Assembly: GCA_964473105.1 (NCBI GenBank)
Contig: CAYYNQ010000024.1
Coordinates: 1 to 35,224 of the forward strand
Direction: 5' to 3'
DNA length: 35,224 nucleotides
DNA from: CAYYNQ01 sp964473105
Lineage (GTDB): Bacteria; Sumerlaeota; Sumerlaeia; MVZB01
Shown here: positions 24,180 to 33,152 of the stretch, in pieces
Position numbering within the stretch: the first letter of the stretch is position 1
Layout of the letters: every line of letters starts with the position of its first letter
Notes under the pieces: generated by a model
Seen by the model: only the letters and a program-made list of their open reading frames with translations
Told to the model about the DNA's origin: nothing
The model's database searches: none
Position numbers and translations under genes: made by a program

Positions 24180-25709
24180 TCAATAAGAGGGTGTGACATG
24201 GATTAAAGCCAGCCGGTGAAGGAGGACATCGCGATTTTCATAGACCTTTGACCCGTTGTTGTCTGTCTTGTCCCAGGTAAACCCGAAGTCATTGATGAAG
24301 GTCCATGAGAACTCATGGGTCCCGGGATCCAGGTTGACATCCACAGTCATCAGGTCTTGGTTGGGAAAGATCTTCCCGAGATCATCAACGGCGATGTCGC
24401 GACTTTTCGGTTCCATGTAAAGCGGATAGGGTGACCCATCATTGATCTGCATGAGCAGGATCGGGTAAACGCCGAGAACGGGGGTTGCCTCATAGGCGAT
24501 GCAGACCTGATAAACCGGTCGGTCAACCTGGAGCGTCATGCTGACCATGACATTTTGGAAGAGGTGGAGCTTGTCTTCATCCTTCTCTTGGATAAATAGG
24601 TTCTTCTTGTTGAAATATCCGTTCTGACGGATGTTGACATCCTTGAATTGCATGTTGGTGATCCGGCCATCGTTCTTGAAGCTGTTAAGGAAATGCTTGG
24701 CCTGTAGCCTGCAATTTTCCGGGCGTTCATGCCAGAGCATCTCCAGCGTTGTTGGGTCTCGGTTCAGGAGATTGAGCCGATAAACCCAGGGCCAACGTAG
24801 CCAGAACTGGTCATTAAACGAGGGGTCATAGCCGGTGATCTGGGTGAATAGTGCCCGCGCCTCATCTCGTCTATCGGCCTGGATTAGACTGAGGTGGGCA
24901 AGGTTGACCAGTCTCCTTTGTATTCCCGGGTCGGGTATCATCTTGTGATTGACATGATTCACAAAGATCCTGGCAGGAATATAAAATTCACGGGGTTTTA
25001 TCGCTTCTCCATGTCTTTTAAGTTGTAACATGACCTCCCGTGGTAGGTTCTTATCGCCATCCGATAACTCAGCCTTATCCAGCCTGAAGGGCTCTGGATG
25101 CATCTCTGGGGGCTGTCTGATCTGGTCGACGCCATGGGCGGCGAGGATCCTTGCGCAGCCCCAAACACTCTGCCAGTTCCCCAGCAGTGTCTGGATATGC
25201 AGCATCAGTTCCCAGGGCACGAGCACTTCCAGCCCACGGCTGTGGATATGATATTCATATATGGCTTTCCAGCAGATGACCTCGGCTTCATCAAGGAGGT
25301 CGTTTTCAAGGAGTGCCGCAGCAAGTCGTTCATAAATGTTGACCCGGTTGCGGAGGACAGTTCCCTCCCAGACGAGGCTGAATTGTCTGTTAAACATCCC
25401 TCCGATATAGATCGGCCGTTCAGAGCTTAATTTCTCGACTTCTTCTTTGGCCGCTTGAATATTGCCAATGGCCAGAGAGTCAATGGCGCGTTCGGCTGCA
25501 TAGCGATCCTGATTGACCTGATATTTGTGGTATTTTTGGGGATAAGTTTGGATCACGATAAACGCTAGCGTTGTACAAATCATGATACACACCAGATAAC
25601 CAGGCCATTGACCGGAAATGAACGGTCTCGGTCCTACAATCTGGGGCGGGTCCTCCTGATCTAATGGAGGATCAATGCGCGGGTTGTTGTTCTGATTAGA
25701 GTTCGACAT
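24180..25709 (-). CDS. Membrane-anchored protein of unknown function, 509 aa
   Basis: I do not recognise the family. Residues 1-34 are polar, Asn/Pro-rich and cytoplasmic; a single membrane segment follows at about 36-56 (WPGYLVCIMICTTLAFIVIQ), leaving about 450 residues outside. Residues 65-330 are alpha-helical with TPR/SEL-like spacing, for example AERAIDSLAIGNIQAAKEEVEKL, YERLAAALLENDLLDEAEVI, and LAHLSLIQADRRDEARALF. Residues about 370-505 look like a beta-sandwich ending FSWTFINDFGFTWDKTD and NRDVLLHRLALIHV, as in carbohydrate-binding-type modules. A role in polysaccharide assembly is guesswork from the neighbours. ATG 25709 has a weak AGG close upstream. It is followed on the same strand by the GT4-ARH fusion. 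Confidence 0.75.
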   Translation of the reverse strand: MSNSNQNNNPRIDPPLDQEDPPQIVGPRPFISGQWPGYLVCIMICTTLAFIVIQTYPQKYHKYQVNQDRYAAERAIDSLAIGNIQAAKEEVEKLSSERPIYIGGMFNRQFSLVWEGTVLRNRVNIYERLAAALLENDLLDEAEVICWKAIYEYHIHSRGLEVLVPWELMLHIQTLLGNWQSVWGCARILAAHGVDQIRQPPEMHPEPFRLDKAELSDGDKNLPREVMLQLKRHGEAIKPREFYIPARIFVNHVNHKMIPDPGIQRRLVNLAHLSLIQADRRDEARALFTQITGYDPSFNDQFWLRWPWVYRLNLLNRDPTTLEMLWHERPENCRLQAKHFLNSFKNDGRITNMQFKDVNIRQNGYFNKKNLFIQEKDEDKLHLFQNVMVSMTLQVDRPVYQVCIAYEATPVLGVYPILLMQINDGSPYPLYMEPKSRDIAVDDLGKIFPNQDLMTVDVNLDPGTHEFSWTFINDFGFTWDKTDNNGSKVYENRDVLLHRLALIHVTPSY

Positions 25710-25996
25710 GGCCTAAGATAGTATTGCCCTCCCCGGGCCTGAGTGCAAAGCATTTCTTTTGTCCGGATGGAGGGAATTCCATCGGTGATCGGGGGTTGGT
25801 TGCTTATTTTGACCGTTTTCAGGACATATCGCATCCCTGGCGGGGCCATATACCCAAGATTTTTTGGATCCACGGATAAAAATCCGGGCACCTTCTGCCG
25901 ATAAGATTCCATGCAGCAGACTTATCCATCGTTTGGGGGTGGCCCCCGGGCGGGTAATTGGAGGGATCCGGGACAAGTCCGCAATGGGATCATTAT

Positions 25997-26404
25997 ATGG
26001 GTTCTAGAAAACACGTCATTGGTATCGATCTGTGCACGACCAACTCCGTAGTCGCTGTGGTCGAAAACGGTGAGCCCGTGATTATCTCCAATGCCAAGGG
26101 AAACCCTTCCACGCCTTCTGTAATTGGCTTTGATGAACAGGGTGAAGCGATGGTCGGTGAACGTGCCCGCAGGCAGGCAGCCACGCAGCCGCAAAAAACC
26201 GTTTTTTCCGTCAAGCGTTTAATTGGTCGGATGTATGATGAAATATGCGGGGGGGATGAAACCCAGTGCTTTGTGCTGGGAGGAGATAAAAATGGACAAG
26301 CGGTGATAACCCTCGGTGACCGGGAGTATTTTCCTGCTGAATTATCCTCGCTGATTCTGGGTAAAATCAAGGAATCGGCTGAGGCCTATCTGGGCCAATC
26401 CGTG
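25997..26404 (+). pseudogene. DnaK (Hsp70) N-terminal fragment
   Basis: The first 136 codons are clear Hsp70 nucleotide-binding-domain sequence: HVIGIDLCTTNSVVAVVENG, GNPSTPSVIGF, VGERARRQAATQPQKTVFSVKRLIGR, and YFPAELSSLILGKIKESAEAYLGQSV. The homology ends abruptly at 26404, where DnaK would read TxAVITVPAYF; the remaining 470-500 codons are absent. The same frame continues to 26593, but what follows is the out-of-frame reading of a kinase. The phosphate-binding loop has Cys13 where DLGTTNS needs Gly. GGGA lies 7 nt upstream of the ATG, so a short product might still be made. The normal dnaK must be elsewhere. Confidence 0.85.
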
Positions 26405-26405
26405 T

Positions 26406-26825
26406 CACGCGCACCGGCTCAACATCGTTCATCGGGATATCAAACCAGCCAACATTATGATCACGGACGACGATCAGATCAAGATCACGGATTTCGGCAT
26501 TGCAAAAGTTGTCACGGATCAGCACACGAAGGCGGGAACGATGGTCCTAGGAACCCCGCTTTACATGTCACCCGAACAGATCCAGGGAGATAAGGTCGAT
26601 CACCGTGCCGATATTTATGCGCTGGGTGTGATGCTTTACGAACTGGTCTGCGGCCGCCCGCCTTTTGTCGATGGTAACATTGAATATCAACATGTCCATT
26701 CGATGGTGCCGGAAATCAGCAACGGAGTGATCGAGAGGATCAGGAGGATCATCATGAAGTGTCTAGAGAAGGATCCGAAGAAGAGATTTCAGGACGCTGA
26801 AGAGATCCTTGCGAAGGTTACCTGA
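26406..26825 (+). pseudogene. Ser/Thr protein kinase C-lobe fragment
   Basis: Eukaryote-type (Hanks) kinase sequence begins at HAHRLNIVHRDIKPANIMI and runs to a normal domain end at 26825. It keeps the catalytic loop HRDIKPAN, DFG (KITDFGIAKV), the activation-segment end GTPLYMSPEQ, and DIYALGVMLYELVCGRPPF. It lacks the whole N-lobe (glycine loop, VAIK Lys, alpha-C Glu), so cannot be an active kinase. The first in-frame ATG is 26457, after HRDIKPAN. It lies in the +1 frame relative to the DnaK fragment and starts exactly where that ends, so a deletion or joining event fused two unrelated genes. Codon use gives no sign of decay beyond the junction. Confidence 0.85.
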
Positions 26826-27176
26826 TTACGTGACGCTGGATTATCGTCTTGCATCTGCGTATCTTCGGAATTAACCTGATTTAGAAAGTCTTTTATGGCG
26901 GAATCATGAGGTGGTGGATTCGGCCTTAAATATAGGATTCAGGAAGTCCGATTTCATGCCGAGACAGGACGCATCGGGTTTCGGGATATCCGACGTCGGC
27001 TGTACTTCATTCCTGCATCGGGTCATTACTGACAAAGTGGCCGGATAACGTAGGAGAAACTCACTGCTCGGGACGACTTGCCCCAGTGTTTTCCGCCAGA
27101 TCTGATCAGGGGCCGTGCGCGGAAACCAAGAAATAACGGGTGTCACAGTGGCTGTCCGCGAATTTTGTGGGCGGGG
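26826..27176. other. 351-bp stretch without recognisable gene
   Basis: Between the kinase remnant and the DUF151 gene no frame gives protein-like sequence. No strong hairpin or promoter was found. The frame upstream of the DUF151 start is open to 27078, but the residues it adds are Arg/Pro/Cys-rich and unlike the family. Confidence 0.5.
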
Positions 27177-27632
27177 ATGAAAATGGGGAGGGTGAATGCT
27201 TTGGATGAAGAATTGATCCTCGTCGAGATGGAGCTTCGAGAACTGCAGATGAAGCAGGATCCGATGGGTGGCGGTCAGGTCCTGATCCTAGAGGAGCGGG
27301 ATGGGAGCCGGGAGTTTGCAATTTGGATAGGGCCTCAGGAGGCCTTGGCGCTAGATCTTGCGCTGCATGGCCAGACGACACCACGTCCCCTGACTCATGA
27401 TTTGTTGTTCAATGTCATTGATGGACTCGGCGGCGAGCTTCAGAGGGTATTTGTTGATTCGATCAGCGACCAGACTTTCTATGGAAAACTGGTGATCCGA
27501 ACGGCTGCCGGGACGGAGGAGTTGATCGATACCCGTCCGTCCGATGCAATGGTGCTGGCCATGAAAGGCAATACGCCGATTTTTGTGGCTGAGAAGGTTC
27601 TGGATGAGGTCCAAAACGAGGAGGAATTCTAG
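27177..27632 (+). CDS. Bifunctional nuclease family (DUF151) protein
   Basis: A 151-aa single-domain protein of the DUF151/BFN family, members of which are reported as RNase/DNase in plants and as uncharacterised in bacteria. Marks are QVLILEERDGSREFAIWIGPQEA (usual form VLLxExxGxRxLPIxIGxxEA), TTPRPLTHDLLFNVIDGLG, and IDTRPSDAMVLAMKGNTPIFVAE, where RPSDAIALA is the family signature. The ATG at 27177 or 27183 fits; GGGCGGGG precedes them. An acidic tail follows the domain. It stands alone downstream of the DnaK/kinase remnant. Target and activity are not shown by the sequence. Confidence 0.88.
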   Translation: MKMGRVNALDEELILVEMELRELQMKQDPMGGGQVLILEERDGSREFAIWIGPQEALALDLALHGQTTPRPLTHDLLFNVIDGLGGELQRVFVDSISDQTFYGKLVIRTAAGTEELIDTRPSDAMVLAMKGNTPIFVAEKVLDEVQNEEEF

Positions 27633-28102
27633 GCGGGGGACCTGTTGTATCAAGAGGCCAAAGTCCCCTCGCCCTAAATATCCCCCAGATGCGATGCCGG
27701 CAACGATCAAGCCGGCCATGGAGGCTTGCGGTATCGTCGTGCCGCAATCGAGGTGGATTATCGAGGAGGAAGAGATCGCCGATCATGGGAAAACATTGTC
27801 CGTGGCAATTCTGGCGAGGAGCCTAGTCGCTTCTCCCGTCCCAATGCCTGGTTACTAGCGGGGCAGGAATGACCCGGACTATCCGCTGAGGGTTAGACCT
27901 ATATCTTGGGTCCCATTTGTGCCTTCGTATCATTTTTGAGGAACAGAAGCATCATTCCATGTCATGATCGATAACAATCCGGGAAATCACTTTGAATGGA
28001 AGTTGTTTTCTAGACGACCCCCAATGGGGCTGCAGGTTACGTACATGGCCGTACAATATATCAGCAGACGCGCCACCTTGCCTCGGGGCGTTTTCTTCAA
28101 GA
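27633..28102. other. 470-bp convergent spacer, no gene seen
   Basis: Between the DUF151 gene (plus) and lpxD (minus). Small hairpins are present: GCCGGC/GCCGGC at 27696-27701/27711-27716 and TTGCGG/CCGCAA at 27726-27731/27742-27747. Neither has a T-run. Frames in this region lack recognisable sequence. Confidence 0.5.
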
Positions 28103-29167
28103 TCAGGACTCACCCTTTTGTTTTTCCAGTTTCAGGATCCTTTTGTCCAGTTCGGGCAGGCGTTTCAAGGTGGCCTGAATTCGGCCATATTGTTTTAGGG
28201 GAGTTGCGGGAAAACCCCAGATCGTTTCACCGCCTTCAGGAAAACTTCTGTGAATAGTTGTATTGCCGCCGATTCTCATTCGGGGGCCGATTTCCAAGCC
28301 GTCACTGAACCCGGCTTGCCCGCCGATCATGCAACCCGGCCCGATGCAGGTTGACCCCGCTATTCCGACCTGTGCCGCGATGAAACAGGACGGTCCGATT
28401 GTAACGTTGTGGGCTATCTGTACCAGATTGTCGATTTTGGTTCCTCGGTCGATTCTGGTTTCATGCAGGAATGCGCGGTCGATGGTTGTATTCGCGCCAA
28501 TTTCAACATCATCCCCGAGCACGACCCGACCGACCTGCGGGATCTTTAGAGACTTTTCCCCAACCAGTTCGAACTTGAATCCATCAGCACCCAAAACAGC
28601 CCCGGAGTGGAAAATACAGTTATTCCCTGTGTGGACGATGCCCTGAAAAACAACACCTGAATGCAAGATGCAGTGGTTGCCAATAATACTGCGCCCGTCG
28701 ATTGAACAGTGCGGCCCGATCACGGTGTCATTCCCGATGGTTGCTCCATCACCCAGGACGGTATATGGTCCGATTGTCACGTTCCTGCCCAGATTAACAT
28801 TTCGGCCGATGACCGATGTTTCGTGGATTCCTCGTTCACCGGATGGCTCCGGATACATGTGCTGCATCAGTTTGGCAACAGCACCCCAGACTTCGTCGAC
28901 TTCGATCCGAGGATGGCCCTTGAGTTCCCGTTCAATCCGTCCTGCAGGGACAACCAACAGCCCGGCAAGGCTGGCCCGCGCATCATTCAGAAGATTTTCA
29001 TTCGCAACAAAGGAGATTTCGGATGCCTCGGCATCACCCAATGTTGCGATGCCGTTGAACGGGCCCACGGTTCCCGCTGTATCGGCGAGTGTCCCCCGCA
29101 GGAATTCCGCCAACTCGTATGCCTTGGGCATCCATGCCGCTTGGGGCCGGTATTTTTTGGCTGGCAT
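28103..29167 (-). CDS. lpxD: UDP-3-O-acylglucosamine N-acyltransferase
   Basis: Third step of lipid A synthesis: adds a hydroxyacyl chain from ACP to UDP-3-O-acyl-glucosamine. From ATG 29167 (AAGGG upstream) the protein is 354 aa. An N-terminal uridine-binding domain (about 15-100, with ASEISFVANENLLNDARAS) precedes a left-handed beta-helix made of hexapeptides such as IGRNVN, LGRNVT, IGPYTV and IGNDTV (about 115-315). The catalytic His lies in NLVQIAHNVTIG (H253), with GADGFKFE at 193-200. A helical C-terminal tail (about 325-354) is usual. It is 44 bp downstream of the M16-like gene, likely one operon. No other lpx gene is in the window, although lpxD is often clustered with lpxA, fabZ or bamA. 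Confidence 0.95.
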   Translation of the reverse strand: MPAKKYRPQAAWMPKAYELAEFLRGTLADTAGTVGPFNGIATLGDAEASEISFVANENLLNDARASLAGLLVVPAGRIERELKGHPRIEVDEVWGAVAKLMQHMYPEPSGERGIHETSVIGRNVNLGRNVTIGPYTVLGDGATIGNDTVIGPHCSIDGRSIIGNHCILHSGVVFQGIVHTGNNCIFHSGAVLGADGFKFELVGEKSLKIPQVGRVVLGDDVEIGANTTIDRAFLHETRIDRGTKIDNLVQIAHNVTIGPSCFIAAQVGIAGSTCIGPGCMIGGQAGFSDGLEIGPRMRIGGNTTIHRSFPEGGETIWGFPATPLKQYGRIQATLKRLPELDKRILKLEKQKGES

Positions 29168-29211
29168 TTTCAATCCCTTTCATTGGACGCATGTCCCGGG
29201 CAGACTCCGGC

Positions 29212-30459
29212 TCATGATTCGGGTTTCAGGATGACGACTATGGGGTTGGTCCACCACCGGGCTGCCGCAGCCTGGATGGCTTCCGCCGTCACGGATCTCA
29301 ATTTCCCCATATACTCAGCGGCGTTCGCGGCGTCACCGGTCATGTCCTCCCACCAGGCCAGCCTTCCTACTCTGCGGGATAGTGACGCCTGGCCCATCAG
29401 GAGACGCCCGAGGACAAATTCCCTGGCGCGGTTCAAAGAGTCGGCATCGATCCGGTTTTGCCGGATGGCATCTACCTGTTCAGTCAGGCCAACAAGCGCC
29501 TCATCGATGGATTCGGGTTTGGTTCCGATATAGAGGAACTGGTGGCCGCTCAGTCGGTAACTGTTCAGGGATGCACCGAGTGCATATGCCAGACTCCGTT
29601 TATCGCGCAGCTCGCTGAAGATCCTGCCTCCGAATCCCTCACCAAGCGCCGCTGATCCCAGTCGCAGGGCTGGATAATCGTCGTCCATAACCGGGGGTGT
29701 CATGAATCCCATGACAATGATCGCCTGTTGCAGGTCGGGTTTTGAAAAAGCATACTCCATGGGTTTTCCGCGCCGGTGGGCACGGCGGAATCGATGTCGT
29801 GTTCCGCCGTTTTCTTTCCAGGATGATGTCATGGATTCGATATGCCCCGATAGTGCGCCACTTTCAAAATCACCTGCCGCAATCAGCAGTAGATTTTCGG
29901 GCTGGACGGCGTGCCGATGCCAACCACGACATTTTTCAGCCGAGATTGATTCGACATCTTCTATCAGTCCCTCGCACGGATGGCCGTAACCGTGGTCTCT
30001 GAACATGCGTTTCTGGTATTCGCGGTATGTGACGTGAAACTTGTCATCCTCCTGAATTCTCAGACCTGCGACAATTTCATGGCGAAGCACCTCGGCTTCC
30101 TGTTCGTCGAACGCTGGTTCCCACAGAGCCTCAAGAATGATCTCCATGGACTGGAAAAATTCACTTGCACCCGATCGGGTTTCTAGCGAGCAGGAGTCGA
30201 TCCCGCTGCCTTCTTCGCAGATGGCCCCGATCGATTCGAGATCAAACGCCAGTTTTTGGGATGACCGGTATTTGGACCCGCGCATGAGCATGGAAGCCGT
30301 GAAAGATGCAAGTCCATGTTCTTCATTGGACTCGTCGCAGGAGCCACGTTGAATCAAAAGGGTGGCCGTGGCCAAGCCTAGGCCCGGCCGTTCGGCGAGT
30401 AGAACCTGCATTCCGTTAATTTCGGAACGTCCATACGGTATGGTCTGTGCCGTGTCCAT
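29212..30459 (-). CDS. M16-family protein without the zinc-binding motif
   Basis: A 415-aa two-domain (pitrilysin/MPP-like) protein. The N-terminal half lines up with M16 peptidases, but the HxxEH zinc site, normally GxAHFLEHMxFxGT, reads GLASFTASMLMRGS: both His and the catalytic Glu are gone. The C-terminal half keeps the substrate-binding R/Y pattern FSELRDKRSLAYALGAS. This matches the non-catalytic partner of two-gene M16B enzymes, where one subunit supplies HxxEH and the other R/Y. No HxxEH partner gene is in this window. The ATG has AGGA 8 nt upstream. It leads lpxD by 44 bp and diverges from PBP1A. No signal peptide is evident, so it appears cytoplasmic unless exported by other means. 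Confidence 0.88.
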   Translation of the reverse strand: MDTAQTIPYGRSEINGMQVLLAERPGLGLATATLLIQRGSCDESNEEHGLASFTASMLMRGSKYRSSQKLAFDLESIGAICEEGSGIDSCSLETRSGASEFFQSMEIILEALWEPAFDEQEAEVLRHEIVAGLRIQEDDKFHVTYREYQKRMFRDHGYGHPCEGLIEDVESISAEKCRGWHRHAVQPENLLLIAAGDFESGALSGHIESMTSSWKENGGTRHRFRRAHRRGKPMEYAFSKPDLQQAIIVMGFMTPPVMDDDYPALRLGSAALGEGFGGRIFSELRDKRSLAYALGASLNSYRLSGHQFLYIGTKPESIDEALVGLTEQVDAIRQNRIDADSLNRAREFVLGRLLMGQASLSRRVGRLAWWEDMTGDAANAAEYMGKLRSVTAEAIQAAAARWWTNPIVVILKPES

Positions 30460-30622
30460 TCGAGATTCCTGTTGCGGTTGTCAGGACCAAACCGGGAAAG
30501 TATACTCGAACCGGTCGCAGTTTTCCATGATGAAGGTTGGTCGTCGGCCATATGACAAATGGTCCCGTTATTCATGGATGAAGCACGAAAAAAAGTTCCA
30601 GGAAGGTTTTCCGTGTAGCCCC

Positions 30623-33106
30623 ATGTCAAGACGTAGTTCGATATTTCGCAGGACTTTCCTGCTGGCCGCAGCATTATCTACGATCTGTGCATCGCTTGGG
30701 GTTGGCCTGTTTATGGGTCATGTCGCGAACCTGCCCCCCATCGATGAACTTGAGGTTTATGATCCTCCTGAGGTTACAAGTGTGCATGACCGGTTTGGTT
30801 CGGTCGAGACAGGGAAGTTCCAGAAGGAGAATCGGCAGGTCGTGCCACTAGGGGAGATTCCCCACAGGCTCCGTGACGCTTTCATTGCGATTGAGGACAG
30901 GCGTTTCTACAGTCATTATGGGGTCGATATGATCGGGGTTGTTCGCGCAGTCATTGCGAATTTCAGGGCGGGATATACTGTTCAGGGCGCAAGCACGATC
31001 ACCCAGCAGTTAACGCGTAATATTCTTCCGGTCCGGGTCGGGAAAATGAAATCTTACAGGCGAAAACTCCGGGAGGCTATCCTTGCCATACAGATCGAAC
31101 GTCGCTACTCCAAAGATCAGATTCTTGAGTTCTACCTGAATCATATCGATTTCAGTCATAATGCTTACGGGGTCAAGGCGGCGGCGGCCACGTATTTTTC
31201 CAAGGAAATGGAAGACCTGACAATTGCCGAATGTGCGGTGGTGGCGGGGATCCCAAAGGCCACGACCTTATACAATCCGAAATCGAATCCCGACAGGAGT
31301 ATGAACCGTCGAAATGAAGTTCTCAATGCCATGCTTCGTGAAGGGTTTATCAACGACGTACAATATGAACAATCCCTTGCTGAACCACTGCGCCTAAACT
31401 ATACACGGCGTGAGATCAACCGTTACCCATATTTCCATGATGCGCTCAAGCGGGACCTCAACCGGTATTACGGCCTGAACGACGACATTCTGAGGACATC
31501 CGGGCTGACCATCCATTCCACGATTAATCCGGCAATTCAGGATGCCTGTATTCGGGCCCTTGAGAAAAATCTTGTCAAGGTGGAGCGTCGCATTCATCAA
31601 AAGTCGCGGCGATTGGAGCGTCATTACAGTGAGATTGAAGCTTGGAAGGGTTCCCTAGAGCCTGGCGATCGTTTTCTTATGCGGATCGATAAAGTCGAAA
31701 TTGATTCTATCAGGGCCAAGTTTCGTGATTATCATGGCCATGTGCCCCTGCCTGATCCGCTTCCCTATTATGAGCCGGCTGGTGTCATTCGGGAGGGAAA
31801 CTGGATCGATATTCGGGTCAAATCCGTGAACTCGTCCCTGCGGACCTTCGACGGTGAGTTTGTTGACGAACGGCCCGTACAGGGCAGCATTGTTGTGCTC
31901 GATACACGGACGGGGGAGGTTTATGCGCTGGTCGGGGGCACAAACTTTTATGACCGACATCTGGGCTGGTATAATCGCGCAATTATGGGCGGACGCCAGG
32001 TTGGATCGTGCATGAAACCTTTCTTTTACGCATCGGCGATGAAGCGGGGGTTCACCCCGGCGGATATGATCATCGACGAGTTCATCCAGTACGACAAAAC
32101 CTACAGGCCGCACAATTACGGAAATAAATTTTCCGGACCCACGACGCTAGTGGAAGCCCTTCAGGAATCGAAAAATGTGGTGACTTTGCGTTTGTTCGAG
32201 GCCATCGGGCCCTCACGTGCCTTGCGAGATGTGCTCAAGTTTGATTTTATGCCGGAAAAACCGGGCGCACGCTGGGATTTGCGTCCCGAGATCAATGTAT
32301 GCCTGGGGACATCTGACTGTTCCCCATTGGATATGGCTTCGGCATACCAGGTGTTTGCAAACCAAGGGGTGGGCGTAAGGCCGCAGTTTTTTAAAAGTAT
32401 CATTGATCCGGACGGACGGGTCGAGATTCCGGTTCAGCATCATGAAAGGGTCATCCTTGATTCGATAGCGACATATCAGATGACATATCTTCTCCGGCAG
32501 GTCGTCACTCGCGGGACTGGCCACTCGGTGATCGGTAGTCGGTTCAAGCAGCCTGAATATCCACCCATCTGCGGTAAGACCGGCACGACAAACCTCTGCA
32601 GGGACGCTTGGTTTTGCGGGTTTACGCCTGACCTGGTGATCGTGGTGCAGGTGGGTTATGATACTCCGAAGCCGATGGGTAAAAGGATGACCGGGGGAAA
32701 AGTAGCCGGCCCGATCTGGGCCGACGTATTCGGGGAAATTGCCATTACCAACGATCACTGGACAATGGAGTTTCCTGTGCCTGAGGGGGTGCAGGAGGCG
32801 GACATCTGTTCACGAACCGGCAAGTTGATAAGTGATACTTGCGACCAGAAAAACCACCGGACATATCGGAAAGCCCCCTTCCGTGCAGGTGGTGCACCAA
32901 CGGAATTTTGCGATGGTGATCCAGTGTTGCCGATTATACGGCCCGTCAGCGAGGAGTGGCAGGAAATTGCATCAAGGGTTGAAAAGAAAGGTGTGGCCAG
33001 ACGACCGGATGCAGATGTCGGAATTCCGATCGAGTCGATCCTTGGCCTGGATGATTCCAATCATAAGCCCATTGCTATCCCACTGTCAGATCTAGGTCTT
33101 CTGTGA
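30623..33106 (+). CDS. Class A penicillin-binding protein 1A (transglycosylase/transpeptidase)
   Basis: Builds and crosslinks peptidoglycan on the periplasmic face. From ATG 30623 the protein is 827 aa: a short basic cytoplasmic tail, a membrane anchor (11-31), a GT51 transglycosylase domain with AIEDRRFYSHYGVD (catalytic E91) and QGASTITQQLTRN (121-133), a linker domain, then a transpeptidase with SCMK (Ser462, Lys465), SKN (516-518) and KTGT (652-655). Positions 426-440 (LDTRTGEVYALVGGT) are typical. Nine or more cysteines are present, several by the active site. The frame is open upstream to 30362; ATGs at 30527, 30530 and 30578 are alternatives, and AGGAAGG lies 16 nt before 30623. It diverges from the M16-like gene and converges on the cyclophilin gene. 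Confidence 0.95.
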   Translation: MSRRSSIFRRTFLLAAALSTICASLGVGLFMGHVANLPPIDELEVYDPPEVTSVHDRFGSVETGKFQKENRQVVPLGEIPHRLRDAFIAIEDRRFYSHYGVDMIGVVRAVIANFRAGYTVQGASTITQQLTRNILPVRVGKMKSYRRKLREAILAIQIERRYSKDQILEFYLNHIDFSHNAYGVKAAAATYFSKEMEDLTIAECAVVAGIPKATTLYNPKSNPDRSMNRRNEVLNAMLREGFINDVQYEQSLAEPLRLNYTRREINRYPYFHDALKRDLNRYYGLNDDILRTSGLTIHSTINPAIQDACIRALEKNLVKVERRIHQKSRRLERHYSEIEAWKGSLEPGDRFLMRIDKVEIDSIRAKFRDYHGHVPLPDPLPYYEPAGVIREGNWIDIRVKSVNSSLRTFDGEFVDERPVQGSIVVLDTRTGEVYALVGGTNFYDRHLGWYNRAIMGGRQVGSCMKPFFYASAMKRGFTPADMIIDEFIQYDKTYRPHNYGNKFSGPTTLVEALQESKNVVTLRLFEAIGPSRALRDVLKFDFMPEKPGARWDLRPEINVCLGTSDCSPLDMASAYQVFANQGVGVRPQFFKSIIDPDGRVEIPVQHHERVILDSIATYQMTYLLRQVVTRGTGHSVIGSRFKQPEYPPICGKTGTTNLCRDAWFCGFTPDLVIVVQVGYDTPKPMGKRMTGGKVAGPIWADVFGEIAITNDHWTMEFPVPEGVQEADICSRTGKLISDTCDQKNHRTYRKAPFRAGGAPTEFCDGDPVLPIIRPVSEEWQEIASRVEKKGVARRPDADVGIPIESILGLDDSNHKPIAIPLSDLGLL

Positions 33107-33152
33107 CCGGAGTGGGTGGGGTGTTTGCCTATGATTTTGACCGACGGCCGGG

